A DNA stretch of 64,000 nt from a virus (IMGVR_UViG_3300011115_000934:33983-97982); one strand, 5' to 3'; positions 27,886 through 37,857 are shown, counted from the first letter of the stretch. Notes: generated from the letters alone by a model not told the origin. A program made the numbers and translations.

Positions 27886-28138
27886 AGGAAACATTTTTAG
27901 ACAAATACATGAAATAGTATTTCATGGACAAGGAGGTTATGACTGGGAGGCAGTATATAACATGCCTGTATGGCTAAGGAGATTTACATTCAGTACACTA
28001 CAAGAACATTATGATAAACTAAATGCAGAAAATGATGATGAACTCAAACCAGTTAAAAACGGCAACAAAGTAGCACCACCAGATATTGTCCAAAAAGCAA
28101 TGACACCAACTTATAGTACGAAGGCATCCAGTAAATGA
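27806..28138 (+). CDS. Downstream chaperone frame, possible +1 frameshift product
   Basis: The open frame gives 110 residues from ATG 27806, but only the part after the T7 run looks like real protein: FFGLSPETRGNIFRQIHEIV, then GGYDWEAVYNMPVWLRRFTF. No good start codon lies near that point, and the overlap with the upstream gene is 80 bases. This fits a product made by frameshift from the gene at 27136, as in the G/GT chaperone pairs located before tape measure genes. Independent translation cannot be excluded. Confidence 0.65.
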   Translation: MKQSLVTRRTSTFSLILTFFGLSPETRGNIFRQIHEIVFHGQGGYDWEAVYNMPVWLRRFTFSTLQEHYDKLNAENDDELKPVKNGNKVAPPDIVQKAMTPTYSTKASSK

Positions 28139-28148
28139 TGCCTTTTGC

Positions 28149-28156
28149 TATTTATA
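28149..28156 (+). promoter_or_regulatory. Late-promoter-like motif TATTTATA
   Basis: The octamer lies 15 bases before the tape measure ATG. Confidence 0.55.
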
Positions 28157-28171
28157 CATATATAGAACACT

Positions 28172-30892
28172 ATGGCAACTAACCAAGGACCACAAAAAAC
28201 TTTCGACGATTATTCTAAATTAATCACACAACTAGACGCTAAGATTAAAAACTTAGGTGGAGATGGTATTCCAAATCTACAGAATTTTTTAAAGTCTATG
28301 GGTAGTGACACTGCCTTAGCTGCAAAGCAGTTTGGACTTATGTCAAGAGAGGCTCGTGACTTGGAAGATGTATTTGGAGCAATCTCAACTACAATAAAAA
28401 ACGTAGTAGCAGATTTAGATAGATCAACAAAGTCAACTACTCTATTCAAAAGAGGATTAAATAGCGTAGAGGGGATAGCTAGAAAATTAGCAGATCACAA
28501 AAATGATGAGAATATACTTACTGTAAAGCAGCTAGGTAATCTAAATAAGCAATTAGGTCTTGAGATAGAAAACCTAAAGATAGCTCGTGAAAAAGCATCT
28601 GAAGAGCAAAAAACACTACAAAGAAAGATAACTTCCGGTAGAGCTTCTGCAGCAGAGGTACGGTATTCTGAAGAATTACACAACTACACTAAAGAAATAA
28701 ACTCAGCCTTAAACCTAAAGAATAGCTATCTTGATAAAATTGTAAAGCATTCTGAAAGAGAAATACAGATTGAGAGGGACATTCAAAAAACAATTGGACT
28801 TACAGGATTAGCTTTCAAAGGAATTGCAGGAACACTTCAAAAAATAGGAGTAGAATCCCAAGCTATAGAAGATCTTAATAAAAAAATCCGAGCTACAGCA
28901 AAAGAGACTGGAAGTGCTTGGAAGACAGCAGGTACGGCTATTGGTGGTACTTTTAAAATGATTGGTGAAAGCCTAAACGATCCAGCTGTTCAAATTGCTT
29001 TTGTAACAAAGTATTTTAAAACATTATACGAAATAGGTACACAGTTTAGTGCTAGGACTTTTGAAATACAGAAATCACTAGGACTCTCGACTTCTGCAGC
29101 AAAAGCTATGAATCAAGAATTCTATAGCATGCAGCAAAGTACTAATAATATTTATGCAAACTACAAAGATCTAGCAGATGCAAACGCAAACCTAAATGAA
29201 TCTTTAGGAACATCTGCTACTTTTTCTGCAGATATGCTTACAACGCAAGCTAAGATAATGCAGGTAACGGGATTGACTTCTGAAGAATCTGCTAAAATTT
29301 ACGAATACTCACTACTTAACGGACAAACCCAAGAGCAGACATATAACTCAATGGGTAAGACTAATAAGGGAGTTCTTAGTAATAAAAAAGTAATGCAAGA
29401 GGTTTTAAAGACAAGTGGACAGCTAGCAGCACAGTATAAAAACAACCCAGCATTACTTGCACAGGCAGTAGTACAAGTACAAAAGATGGGAATTAACTTA
29501 GAGCAAGCCAAAAAAATGGCTAGCGGACTACTAAACTTTGAAGATTCAATTGCCTCAGAACTAGAAGCAGAATTACTAACCGGACAAGAGCTTAATTTAG
29601 AAAAAGCAAGAGCACTGGCTCTTCAAGGTAAGACAGCAGAAGCAGCAGCTGAAATGCTGAAGCAAACAGGAGGTTTGGCTAAATTCCAAAGCATGAATGT
29701 GCTACAACAAGATGCATTAGCTAAATCGATGGGAATGTCTACAGATGAGCTAGCTGATTCGTTAGTAAAGGCAGAGCAGTTAAATAAATTAGGAGCCAGT
29801 GAGAAAAAAGCATTAGACGAAAAAGTAAGTGCACTAAAAAAAGCAGGAGACTTCGAAAAAGCATCTCAGCTAGAAACAATGGCACTACAAGGAAAAAAAG
29901 TCGAATTAGCAGCACAGGAATTAGACACACAAAGTAAGATCGACAAATCAGTAAGTTCGATCAAAGAATCTCTTAAATCGGCAATTGCAGGACCACTTGC
30001 AAGTGTAACAGATAAATTAGCAAGTGTACTAGCAGCAATGGCAGCTAATCCTGTAATAAAAGCAATGCTAGGAGTAGCAGGTGGAGCGGCAGCTATCTTA
30101 GCAGGAGTTATGGCAGGAGCAATGGCTATTAGTGCTGCAAAGAGTATGTTATTTGGTGCTAGAGGTTCAAACGCTACTAGACCAATGTACACCAGTGAGG
30201 TTGGTGGTGCAGGAGGTGGTGGCGGATTAGGAGACATGGTATCAGGATCACTAGGAAAAGGAGCCGGCAAAGCTGGTATGGGTAAACAACTTATGACACT
30301 TTTGAAAAATCCAAAAGCCTACATGAGAGCTTTGAAAATGGGAGGAGGACTTACGAAAATAGCAGGAGGAGTTGGATCACTACTTGGTGGAGTTGCACTA
30401 GATGCTGTAGCTGAAAATAGAATGAAAAAAGCTCAAGAACTACAACAAGCTGGTAAAATTAAAGAAGCTAGAACAGCTAGAAATATAGGGAAAGGTGCAG
30501 ATATAGGTAGCTTGGCTCTAACAGGAGCAGGTATAGGAGCAACAGTAGGTTCCATTATCCCTGGTGTAGGTACGGCCATTGGTGCAGGTGTTGGTGGAGC
30601 AATTGGAGCAGGATATGGAGCTTATAAAAACTTCTTTGCAGATGCCGAAGACATGAATGACTTTATCATAAGGCCAGGTACAAAACAGGTACTAAAAGCA
30701 AACAAAGGAGACTACATATTCGGAAGCACCAACAACCCAGGCAATGGAGCAGGAAATAGTAGTACTGGAGGAGGAAACGTAGAAGCACTATTACAGGAAC
30801 TAATCGCAGCAGTTAAGCAAAGTGGAAACATACACATTGGAGCTAATAAGCTAAATGAAGCCATAGGTATCAACCTGCATCCAATGAGATAA
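28172..30892 (+). CDS. Tape measure protein
   Basis: 906 residues. Long alpha-helical N-terminal two thirds (for example KKMASGLLNFEDSIASELEA), then hydrophobic Ala/Gly segments such as GVAGGAAAILAGVMAGAMAI and IGATVGSIIPGVGTAIGAGV that could cross a membrane during injection, and a helical C-terminus. Length and position after the chaperone genes define it as the protein that sets tail length and is expelled with DNA. T4 gp29 is shorter (about 590), so this tail may be longer than that of T4. Confidence 0.85.
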   Translation: MATNQGPQKTFDDYSKLITQLDAKIKNLGGDGIPNLQNFLKSMGSDTALAAKQFGLMSREARDLEDVFGAISTTIKNVVADLDRSTKSTTLFKRGLNSVEGIARKLADHKNDENILTVKQLGNLNKQLGLEIENLKIAREKASEEQKTLQRKITSGRASAAEVRYSEELHNYTKEINSALNLKNSYLDKIVKHSEREIQIERDIQKTIGLTGLAFKGIAGTLQKIGVESQAIEDLNKKIRATAKETGSAWKTAGTAIGGTFKMIGESLNDPAVQIAFVTKYFKTLYEIGTQFSARTFEIQKSLGLSTSAAKAMNQEFYSMQQSTNNIYANYKDLADANANLNESLGTSATFSADMLTTQAKIMQVTGLTSEESAKIYEYSLLNGQTQEQTYNSMGKTNKGVLSNKKVMQEVLKTSGQLAAQYKNNPALLAQAVVQVQKMGINLEQAKKMASGLLNFEDSIASELEAELLTGQELNLEKARALALQGKTAEAAAEMLKQTGGLAKFQSMNVLQQDALAKSMGMSTDELADSLVKAEQLNKLGASEKKALDEKVSALKKAGDFEKASQLETMALQGKKVELAAQELDTQSKIDKSVSSIKESLKSAIAGPLASVTDKLASVLAAMAANPVIKAMLGVAGGAAAILAGVMAGAMAISAAKSMLFGARGSNATRPMYTSEVGGAGGGGGLGDMVSGSLGKGAGKAGMGKQLMTLLKNPKAYMRALKMGGGLTKIAGGVGSLLGGVALDAVAENRMKKAQELQQAGKIKEARTARNIGKGADIGSLALTGAGIGATVGSIIPGVGTAIGAGVGGAIGAGYGAYKNFFADAEDMNDFIIRPGTKQVLKANKGDYIFGSTNNPGNGAGNSSTGGGNVEALLQELIAAVKQSGNIHIGANKLNEAIGINLHPMR

Positions 30893-30906
30893 TAAATTAA
30901 ACAAAC

Positions 30907-30914
30907 TATTTATA
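30907..30914 (+). promoter_or_regulatory. Late-promoter-like motif TATTTATA
   Basis: The octamer lies 21 bases before the ATG at 30936. Confidence 0.55.
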
Positions 30915-30935
30915 ATAAATTAAAACACAATTAAT

Positions 30936-31160
30936 ATGGGACTATTAGATCTACTACCAACATCTAACTTAGGATTAGACGGAGCAACACCAGCAATCAT
31001 ACCAAGTGCTAATCGAACATCAACATTACATTATCAATCATCGATTAATGATCAACCAAATATCGATCAAAGCCCTTCTGCATTAGACTTAGATGGTATT
31101 AAACCAGTTATTTCTCCTACAGGACAGCAACTTCCATATCTAGATCATTTACCAGGATAA
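30936..31160 (+). CDS. Small tail-operon protein
   Basis: 74 residues, low in charge, rich in Pro, Ser and Asn (MGLLDLLPTSNLGLDG and so on). It is followed after 11 bases by the baseplate gene. The composition suggests an extended virion peptide. No domain recognised. Confidence 0.6.
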   Translation: MGLLDLLPTSNLGLDGATPAIIPSANRTSTLHYQSSINDQPNIDQSPSALDLDGIKPVISPTGQQLPYLDHLPG

Positions 31161-31171
31161 TAAAAGACTAA

Positions 31172-32749
31172 ATGGCAAACGGATTAATAAACTTACAAAC
31201 AGACCTTACAAGTCTGAAGTATGGCTCTATGCCTCTTGGAAGTGATAAGCCCTATATAACTAAAAACATAGGACAGGCACCAGGAAGTCAAATTGGAGCA
31301 GAGATTTCACATCGCATTGACGATGTTTCGCGTATTGCCAAAATGCTGGTAGATAAACCAGGTATAAAATTTTTACTACATGAAGCTTTACTTCAACAAG
31401 TAAATGTAGGAGATAAAATAAAAAAAGCACAAAAAGGAGGAAAATCTTTAGTTGGAGCAGTTCTTCAACAAGCAGGAAGCACCCTACTAACAACAGCTAA
31501 GATCGTAGGATCAACTCTAGCACAAGTTCCAGTAAATGGAACAGGTACCCATTTCTTAAGAGGATTTAGAACCGATACATACCTACAACCATCAGGGCCA
31601 GGCAACATCTCAGCCTTTGCTTCTTTCTTTGGAGCAGGAGGAATTGAAGGAGCACAATATGTTCTGAGAGGAGAAGTAGTACCTGGAGTAGTAGAAAAAG
31701 GAAAATCAAACTTCTACGCAGAGGATAATACAATAACATCTGGTATTGAATCGTTAGACTTATCAAAAACATCCAATACATATACGCCAAGTAAGGATTT
31801 TAACAAAGCAATAACTCCAGAGGGGCAGGCTAGTAGAGTAACTCAACCCGACATAGTACAGGGAAGTGTTTCAAACTTAACAACAGGTAGCTACGGTCCA
31901 GACAATCTTAACATAGTCCAACCAACAACCTCAACATATTCAGAAAGTAGTACATATCTGGATAAAGAGAAGAAATTACCTACATTTAATAAAAACGTAA
32001 CAAAAGAGTACAGACTAAGATCAGGAGATCAGGGAGCTGCAATTAGTGAGAAGAAACAAGCAGCAAGAAGAAAGAGCGAGTACTGGTTTATGTCAGATAC
32101 CACTAATCCAACCAGATCGTTAGAGGTAGATAGAATAAACGTATTACGACCAAATAACGGAAAGGTAACTGGAGAAAGAGAGGGAAGAGATTTAATTAAA
32201 TTTAGGTTTCACATTCTTACAGCAGATGGAAAAGAAAAGGTGCTATACTTTAGAGCATTTCTTGATTCTTTTGCAGACAACTACTCAGGACAATGGAATC
32301 CAGTTAAATATTTAGGTAGAGCAGAAGATTTTCAAATCTATAGTGGCTTTCAAAGAAAAATTTCACTATCTTTTAAAATAGCAGCAGCTACTAGGGTAGA
32401 GATGAAACCGATATATCAAAAAATGATCTGGCTTGCATCAGCAACCGCTCCAACATATGCAAATGATGGACAGTTTATGAGAGGAACTATTACAAAGATA
32501 ACGGTAGGAGATTATATCTACGAACTACCAGGAGTTTTAAATAGTGTAGGATATACCTGGAATACGGAGTATCCTTGGGAAATAGCAATGCTAGAACCAG
32601 AAGGAAAGCAAGGAGATCCAGAAATGCAAGAATTGCCAATGGTAATGGACTGTAGCATAGACTTCACACCAATACATACATTTACTCCTACAACAGGACT
32701 TAATAAGTTTATCACAGCAGGAACAACACCAGCAAACACATACATATAA
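31172..32749 (+). CDS. Baseplate / tail-tube-initiator-like protein
   Basis: 525 residues. N-terminal helical region and a C-terminal beta domain with VLYFRAFLDSFADNYSGQWN and FQIYSGFQRKISLSFKIAAA, then MKPIYQKMIWLAS. This C-terminal pattern recalls the tube-like domain of baseplate tube initiators (gp48/gp54 kind). It lies between the tape measure and hub genes. The exact T4 counterpart cannot be fixed by eye. Confidence 0.6.
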   Translation: MANGLINLQTDLTSLKYGSMPLGSDKPYITKNIGQAPGSQIGAEISHRIDDVSRIAKMLVDKPGIKFLLHEALLQQVNVGDKIKKAQKGGKSLVGAVLQQAGSTLLTTAKIVGSTLAQVPVNGTGTHFLRGFRTDTYLQPSGPGNISAFASFFGAGGIEGAQYVLRGEVVPGVVEKGKSNFYAEDNTITSGIESLDLSKTSNTYTPSKDFNKAITPEGQASRVTQPDIVQGSVSNLTTGSYGPDNLNIVQPTTSTYSESSTYLDKEKKLPTFNKNVTKEYRLRSGDQGAAISEKKQAARRKSEYWFMSDTTNPTRSLEVDRINVLRPNNGKVTGEREGRDLIKFRFHILTADGKEKVLYFRAFLDSFADNYSGQWNPVKYLGRAEDFQIYSGFQRKISLSFKIAAATRVEMKPIYQKMIWLASATAPTYANDGQFMRGTITKITVGDYIYELPGVLNSVGYTWNTEYPWEIAMLEPEGKQGDPEMQELPMVMDCSIDFTPIHTFTPTTGLNKFITAGTTPANTYI

Positions 32750-32758
32750 AGTACTGTT

Positions 32759-33055
32759 ATGAAAAGATACGAGAACATAAAAGTATTACAATCGCCTGAA
32801 GGAAAGCAGTATAGAACAACAACAGTCTATCCCGAAACTCCTATAAGCGAAAATGACTACTATATAATTACAACTGCAGGAGATCGGTACGATACTTTAG
32901 CAGATCAGTTCTATAGTGACTATACGCTTTGGTGGATAATAGCAGCAGCAAACAATTCTGAAAGAGCTTCGTTAATTGTAGAACCAGGAATTCAAATTAG
33001 AATACCGGGAAACCTAGATACAATTCTAAGCAACTTTGATAAGATAAATAGGTAA
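32759..33055 (+). CDS. LysM-domain baseplate protein (gp53/gpX-like)
   Basis: 98 residues. The C-terminal half is a LysM-like module: GDRYDTLADQFYSDYTLWWI, then a second helix and VEPGIQIRIPGNLDTIL. Small LysM proteins of this kind occur in contractile tails and help tie the hub to wedge or tube parts. It ends eight bases before the hub gene. Confidence 0.75.
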   Translation: MKRYENIKVLQSPEGKQYRTTTVYPETPISENDYYIITTAGDRYDTLADQFYSDYTLWWIIAAANNSERASLIVEPGIQIRIPGNLDTILSNFDKINR

Positions 33056-33062
33056 ATAAAAA

Positions 33063-35777
33063 ATGGCAGAAGGTAAAATTATAGGAGGACCTTTTAGCGA
33101 TGAAGTTATAACTCAACTAGATGTGAGAAGTAAAATTGTTTCTAAAGGTACTAGAACTAACGACGACTTGCAGTACATAACTGCAAAGACAGGTTGGGTT
33201 AAACTTACGTCGGGAGTAAATGTAGGAGGTTCTTCTGAACTAGCCAAGAAATATATTATGATTGGTGGTGTTAAAGGAAGGACAGGTACAGATACTTATA
33301 GCAATTTTACAGGAGAAAACGGAAAAGGTTTTAGACCAATGCCAGGTATTACAGGAGTTCAAATAAATTCACTAGGACAATTTGGACAATTAAAAGAAGC
33401 TACAGTCACTTTCAACTGCTGGGACAGATCTCAAATAACAGAACTAGAACTTCTTTTTATGAGACCAGGATTTACAGCACTACTTGAATGGGGCCACAGC
33501 ATATACGCAAAATCAGAAACAAACTTCATAAAAACACCAGAAACAATACAGTCCTTCTTTACTACAGGAACTACAAAGGAGACACTATACAATGAAATAA
33601 AGGCTTTAAAAAAGAAAAGCGGATGTAACTACGAAGGTATGTTTGGCTTCATAAAAAACTTTTCATGGACTTACCGACAAGATGGAGGATATGATTGTAC
33701 AACTAGCTTAGTCTCAATAGGAGAGATTATGGAATCTCTAACAATAGACATAGACACACCTGCAATTACAACAATAGTAGGATCGTCAGGAGGCCAAGCA
33801 AGAATTATACCTGCTACAATGCTACAGGATGTTTTACAAACAGTTCTAGCAAGTCAGTCAAAAAGTGCTTGGCCCGACATACGAACCAAATTCCCAGAGT
33901 TTGCATCTAAGCATATAACCGTTGGAGGAAGAGATACGTTAGATGTAGTAAAGCTATTTTTATCTAGCAAAAAAATAGCAGGTGTAGAAAATAAGGATAC
34001 AGGTCAAAGCTTCCACTACATGTCACTAAAAAGCTTTTGTGAATTAGTAAATACGCTTATTATTGTAGATAATAATAAGAAAAGTGTTATAAGGCTAAAT
34101 ACAGATATACTTCCAATTGGCGGAGACAACAAAACAATGCCTACCTGTAGATTCAGAACTTATAAATTTCATACATCAAGCGATCCAGGAGTTTGTGTTT
34201 TAATGACTGAAGGATCAAAAAACTGGCCTTACGAAGAAGGTCTTATGGCAGAAATGCTATCTAATAGAGAAGGATCTACTGATGAAATTCTTAATATATA
34301 TGTAAATGTAAATTTACTAGAAAGTGCAATGGCAAATCTAATTGCAATGCCAGAGAAGGGTGATAGAAATCTTCTAAATTTAATGAATCCTATCTTTGCA
34401 GAAATAAACTCTGCACTAGGAGAGATAAACGATATAGGATTGCAGTATGAAGAAGAGGAGTTTACATACTATATAGTTGATAGAAAAGTACAAGTAGAAA
34501 CAAAAGATGTTTCTATACTGAATGTTACAGGACTTAAGTCAACTGTCTCACAGTTCAACTTCACCACCAAACTATCTCCAGCCATTACAACTATGTGTGC
34601 AATATCAGCACAAGCAGGAGCAACAGATGTAGGGTTAGAAGCAGGAGCATTGTTAAGATGGAATGAAGGATTAGAGGATAGGATTATTACTAAAAAATCC
34701 ATGAAGGTTGATGAACCAGCTTTTCCAACTGTTCCAACAACTTTCCCAATAGCAGGAATACCACCACCATCAGCAGCTACTCCACCAACACCGGAACAAG
34801 AAAGAGCCACTCAGCAGACTGATAGAAGAAATACAATTAAAAACACACTAGCACAGGTATACAACAGTAAGCAGTACGATAGTGAAGCAGTAGCAGTTGC
34901 AAGAACACAGTATGGACAATTTTCAACAAATTACGTACAGTTTTATGCAGAAAGTGGAGAAAACGCAGGAAACGCAGGACCAGCAGGAATTATTCCTTTT
35001 CAAGTAGGAATTGAAATGGATGGAATCGGAGGTATAAAAATCGGACAAGCCTTTAGAATTAATCAAGGAATAATGCCATCTAAGTATGATGGAGTAGTAG
35101 GATTTATTGTAACTGGAATAGATCATAGTATTGCAGGAAATAGATGGGTAACCAATATAAAAGCACAGACAATTGTACTCAAAGGAACAACAGCGAAAGG
35201 TTCAGGACCAGCTTATTCAAACGACTTTAGTAAAACAGGAGTTTCTCAAACTGAGATAAAGGTAAAAAACTTTACACCATCAACAGCTATAAACTTATCA
35301 GCAGACTGGATAACTCTAGCCTCTCAGCTAATTAGTAGTAAAGAAGGATTTACCCAGACAGCAACTTGGGATATAAATGCATATCGATTGGGATATGGTA
35401 CAGATCAAATTTACGATCCAACTACCAAATCTATTAGAAAAGTAAAAAATGGAGATAGTACGACACCAAGTGCGGCAATTGCAGTACTAAAGCAGGAAAT
35501 AGAAACTACTTACTACGGTAGAGTAGTAGGAACTGGAGGTGCTACTAAAATAGGTAAAGCTGATTGGGAAAAATTAAACAACAAACAAAAAGCAGCTTTA
35601 ATAAGCTATGTATATAATGTAGGTAGTTTAAGGAAAAAAATAAGAGCAGCTGTAGTAGGCGGAGATTATAAACTAGCTGCTGAACAAATACAAGCAGGAC
35701 CTGTAACCGCTGGTGGGAAGATTCTTCCAGGACTAGTAACAAGAAGAGCGCAAGAAGCTTCAATATTTCTTGCATAG
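33063..35777 (+). CDS. Baseplate hub protein with C-terminal GH24 lysozyme
   Basis: 904 residues. The N-terminal about 550 residues form the hub (gp27-like expected; for example FGQLKEATVTFNCWDRSQIT). A Pro-rich linker near residue 570 leads to a further beta domain. The last about 160 residues are a phage-type lysozyme: ISSKEGF carries the catalytic Glu, YRLGYGTDQ the GYGT strand, and GLVTRRAQEASIFL the terminal helix. It would digest peptidoglycan when the tail tube crosses the envelope. The T4 roles of gp27 and gp5 seem to be in one chain here. Confidence 0.8.
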   Translation: MAEGKIIGGPFSDEVITQLDVRSKIVSKGTRTNDDLQYITAKTGWVKLTSGVNVGGSSELAKKYIMIGGVKGRTGTDTYSNFTGENGKGFRPMPGITGVQINSLGQFGQLKEATVTFNCWDRSQITELELLFMRPGFTALLEWGHSIYAKSETNFIKTPETIQSFFTTGTTKETLYNEIKALKKKSGCNYEGMFGFIKNFSWTYRQDGGYDCTTSLVSIGEIMESLTIDIDTPAITTIVGSSGGQARIIPATMLQDVLQTVLASQSKSAWPDIRTKFPEFASKHITVGGRDTLDVVKLFLSSKKIAGVENKDTGQSFHYMSLKSFCELVNTLIIVDNNKKSVIRLNTDILPIGGDNKTMPTCRFRTYKFHTSSDPGVCVLMTEGSKNWPYEEGLMAEMLSNREGSTDEILNIYVNVNLLESAMANLIAMPEKGDRNLLNLMNPIFAEINSALGEINDIGLQYEEEEFTYYIVDRKVQVETKDVSILNVTGLKSTVSQFNFTTKLSPAITTMCAISAQAGATDVGLEAGALLRWNEGLEDRIITKKSMKVDEPAFPTVPTTFPIAGIPPPSAATPPTPEQERATQQTDRRNTIKNTLAQVYNSKQYDSEAVAVARTQYGQFSTNYVQFYAESGENAGNAGPAGIIPFQVGIEMDGIGGIKIGQAFRINQGIMPSKYDGVVGFIVTGIDHSIAGNRWVTNIKAQTIVLKGTTAKGSGPAYSNDFSKTGVSQTEIKVKNFTPSTAINLSADWITLASQLISSKEGFTQTATWDINAYRLGYGTDQIYDPTTKSIRKVKNGDSTTPSAAIAVLKQEIETTYYGRVVGTGGATKIGKADWEKLNNKQKAALISYVYNVGSLRKKIRAAVVGGDYKLAAEQIQAGPVTAGGKILPGLVTRRAQEASIFLA

Positions 35778-35790
35778 ATAATAGAAACAA

Positions 35791-36450
35791 ATGGCAAATA
35801 CTCCAAAACGATATATACCAAAGTCGAAGTATAAAAAACCAAAATCTACAAGTGGAGGTGATTTTATTGAGCTAGAGTCTAAAAAACCATACAAAGGATT
35901 CTATATAGAAACCTACAAAGGAAAATTCTACGCAGGAAAGAGGCCAGAGGAAAACGGATTAGAATTGCAAAAACTTCCAAAAAAATCTTTAGGATTACCC
36001 CTAGGACTACTAGCACTATTTAGAGGATTTTTTAAGAAGAAGCCAACCCAATCTGAAATAGATAAAGGAATAATGAAGAGGTATTTTATACAAGATAAAA
36101 ACAACTATAAGGTACAAGAAACAGATTCAGACACCTATCAACAGGCTAAGGAAGTTCTTGTAAATAGTACCTTTGCAGAAATAGATTGGATACTAAAAGG
36201 ACCAGCTGAGGATACAATATTTGGGAACTATAAGTACGAAGGAGCAACATCAAAAAATAGAAAAGCAATTAAAGCACTAGAGAAAGTAATGCCTGGAATT
36301 TCAACCTTTGTGACAGACTACACATACTTAGTAGAAGAGCCAGTAGTAGCTGCACAACAGCAAGAAAAGACATCAGAAACTTTTATAGAACGAGATGTAG
36401 ATATTCAACTAGATAATGATCGAAAAGCAAATTTCGATACTAGAGAATAA
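35791..36450 (+). CDS. Baseplate-operon protein, unknown
   Basis: 219 residues, basic. The first 75 residues are Lys- and Gly-rich with Tyr repeats (KPYKGFYIETYKGKFYAGKR), which looks like an assembly or attachment segment. A helical middle follows with FGNYKYEGATSKNRKAIKAL. It is the last gene before a terminator, so it is probably a tail component. Function not recognised. Confidence 0.65.
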   Translation: MANTPKRYIPKSKYKKPKSTSGGDFIELESKKPYKGFYIETYKGKFYAGKRPEENGLELQKLPKKSLGLPLGLLALFRGFFKKKPTQSEIDKGIMKRYFIQDKNNYKVQETDSDTYQQAKEVLVNSTFAEIDWILKGPAEDTIFGNYKYEGATSKNRKAIKALEKVMPGISTFVTDYTYLVEEPVVAAQQQEKTSETFIERDVDIQLDNDRKANFDTRE

Positions 36451-36459
36451 AAATACAAC

Positions 36460-36486
36460 AACGCTTGCTTCGGTAAGCGTTTTTTT
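36460..36486 (+). terminator. Terminator at end of the structural module
   Basis: AACGCTT and AAGCGTT enclose a CTTCGG-type loop, followed by T7. It separates virion genes from replication genes. Confidence 0.9.
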
Positions 36487-36494
36487 GTATATTA
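36465..36494 (+). promoter_or_regulatory. Host-type promoter before DNA polymerase
   Basis: TTG (36465-36467), exactly 20 bases, TATATTA (36488-36494). It overlaps the terminator hairpin, so terminator and promoter share bases. Confidence 0.6.
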
Positions 36495-36513
36495 TAAAAA
36501 AAGGTTATAAGAT

Positions 36514-37839
36514 ATGTTCTATATTATAGAAACAGACGAGCAAATACAATTGCTTAAAAATTTAGGTAGGAAAGGGGGGTACGTAGAGGTTATTTCTTCA
36601 AATGATAATTACCATCCACTTCTTACATCTACAGTAGCAGTTTACCTAAGACCTTTAGATCACCATGAGGGATACATTATTCCAATAAATCATGATGAGG
36701 GATTAAATTTAGATAAAAATTGTGTCTATGACATTCTAAAACAATACACAACACTTTATACTTTGGATAAGAAACAGTTGATGTATCACTTTGTACTACC
36801 TTCTGTAATAGATCTTTCTTTACTTTATTCAATGACCAACTACAATAGGTTGGAACTTGCAAGATCAAACTCAACTTGCAACTGGTACTACAATCGTTTT
36901 TATCAATTCAAACAAATAAATGCTATTATTCCAATATCAAAGTTGTTTGAGAAATGTGAAGATAATTATAATACGGTATATCGTATATTGCAATATGAAA
37001 TACCAAATGGGTTTGACTTTTACAACAAAACAGCAACCTCGGTTTTCTTTATGATAGAAAGAGCTGGTTTAAGAATAATTCACGAACAATTTTTACAACT
37101 TTTTAAACCTAATAATGAATCCTATAGTATCGAGGATAATATTGTTTACACATCGTATAATCTGTATAACACTACATCTCGTCCGACAAATGCTTTTAAT
37201 TCTATAAACTTCGCAGCAATACCAAAAGCTCCTGAGTTTAGAAAAACAATTATACCTCAGAACGATGTATTTGTGGAGATGGACTTTGATGGCTATCACT
37301 TACGATTACTATGCGAACAAATAGGCTATCCACTAACAGATGAATCTGCACACATTCAATTAGCAAGACTTTACTTTGGAAAGGATGAAATAGCTGAAGA
37401 TGAATACGCAAAAGCAAAACAAATTAACTTCCATGCAATTTATGGAAAGATTCCACCTGAGTATGCTTTCCTAGATGTGTTTGAAAAAATACAAAATTAC
37501 ATAGATAGACTTTGGCAGCATTTCCAAGAAAAGGGATATGTGGAAGATCCAATCTCAGGTAAAAGATTTACTAGTGAATTGAAAGAGATGCATCCACAAA
37601 AGCTAATGAATTACATGATGCAGAGCTTGGAAACTAGCAGAAATATACTTATATTAAAAGATGTGTTAATGTTTCTCCAAGATAAAAAAAGTAAACTAGC
37701 ACTTTATACGTACGACGCCGTGATCTTCGATTTTGATAAATCAGACGGAAAAGATACTTTAGAATCTTTAGAAAAAATAATGAACCAAGGAGGAAAGTAT
37801 CCTATCAAGTTCAAATACAGTAATAACCTAGTTTTGTAA
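36514..37839 (+). CDS. Compact family A DNA polymerase
   Basis: 441 residues. The C-terminal half has the three polymerase motifs: A in VFVEMDFDGYHLRLL, B in KAKQINFHAIYG (Lys, Asn-Phe, Tyr-Gly) and C in ALYTYDAVIF (Asp kept). There is no recognisable 3'-5' exonuclease domain, and the thumb is short. T4 itself uses a family B polymerase, so this gene marks a different replication lineage. A host-type promoter precedes it, and SSB, recombinase, helicase and RNR follow. It may be the replicative enzyme or a subunit that needs partners. Confidence 0.75.
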   Translation: MFYIIETDEQIQLLKNLGRKGGYVEVISSNDNYHPLLTSTVAVYLRPLDHHEGYIIPINHDEGLNLDKNCVYDILKQYTTLYTLDKKQLMYHFVLPSVIDLSLLYSMTNYNRLELARSNSTCNWYYNRFYQFKQINAIIPISKLFEKCEDNYNTVYRILQYEIPNGFDFYNKTATSVFFMIERAGLRIIHEQFLQLFKPNNESYSIEDNIVYTSYNLYNTTSRPTNAFNSINFAAIPKAPEFRKTIIPQNDVFVEMDFDGYHLRLLCEQIGYPLTDESAHIQLARLYFGKDEIAEDEYAKAKQINFHAIYGKIPPEYAFLDVFEKIQNYIDRLWQHFQEKGYVEDPISGKRFTSELKEMHPQKLMNYMMQSLETSRNILILKDVLMFLQDKKSKLALYTYDAVIFDFDKSDGKDTLESLEKIMNQGGKYPIKFKYSNNLVL

Positions 37840-37849
37840 AATAAAAACA

Positions 37850-37857
37850 TATTTATA
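37850..37857 (+). promoter_or_regulatory. TATTTATA motif abutting the next ATG
   Basis: The octamer ends one base before the first ATG (37859). If it is a -10 element, transcription would begin inside the predicted frame, so translation should start at the next ATG (37886). Confidence 0.5.
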
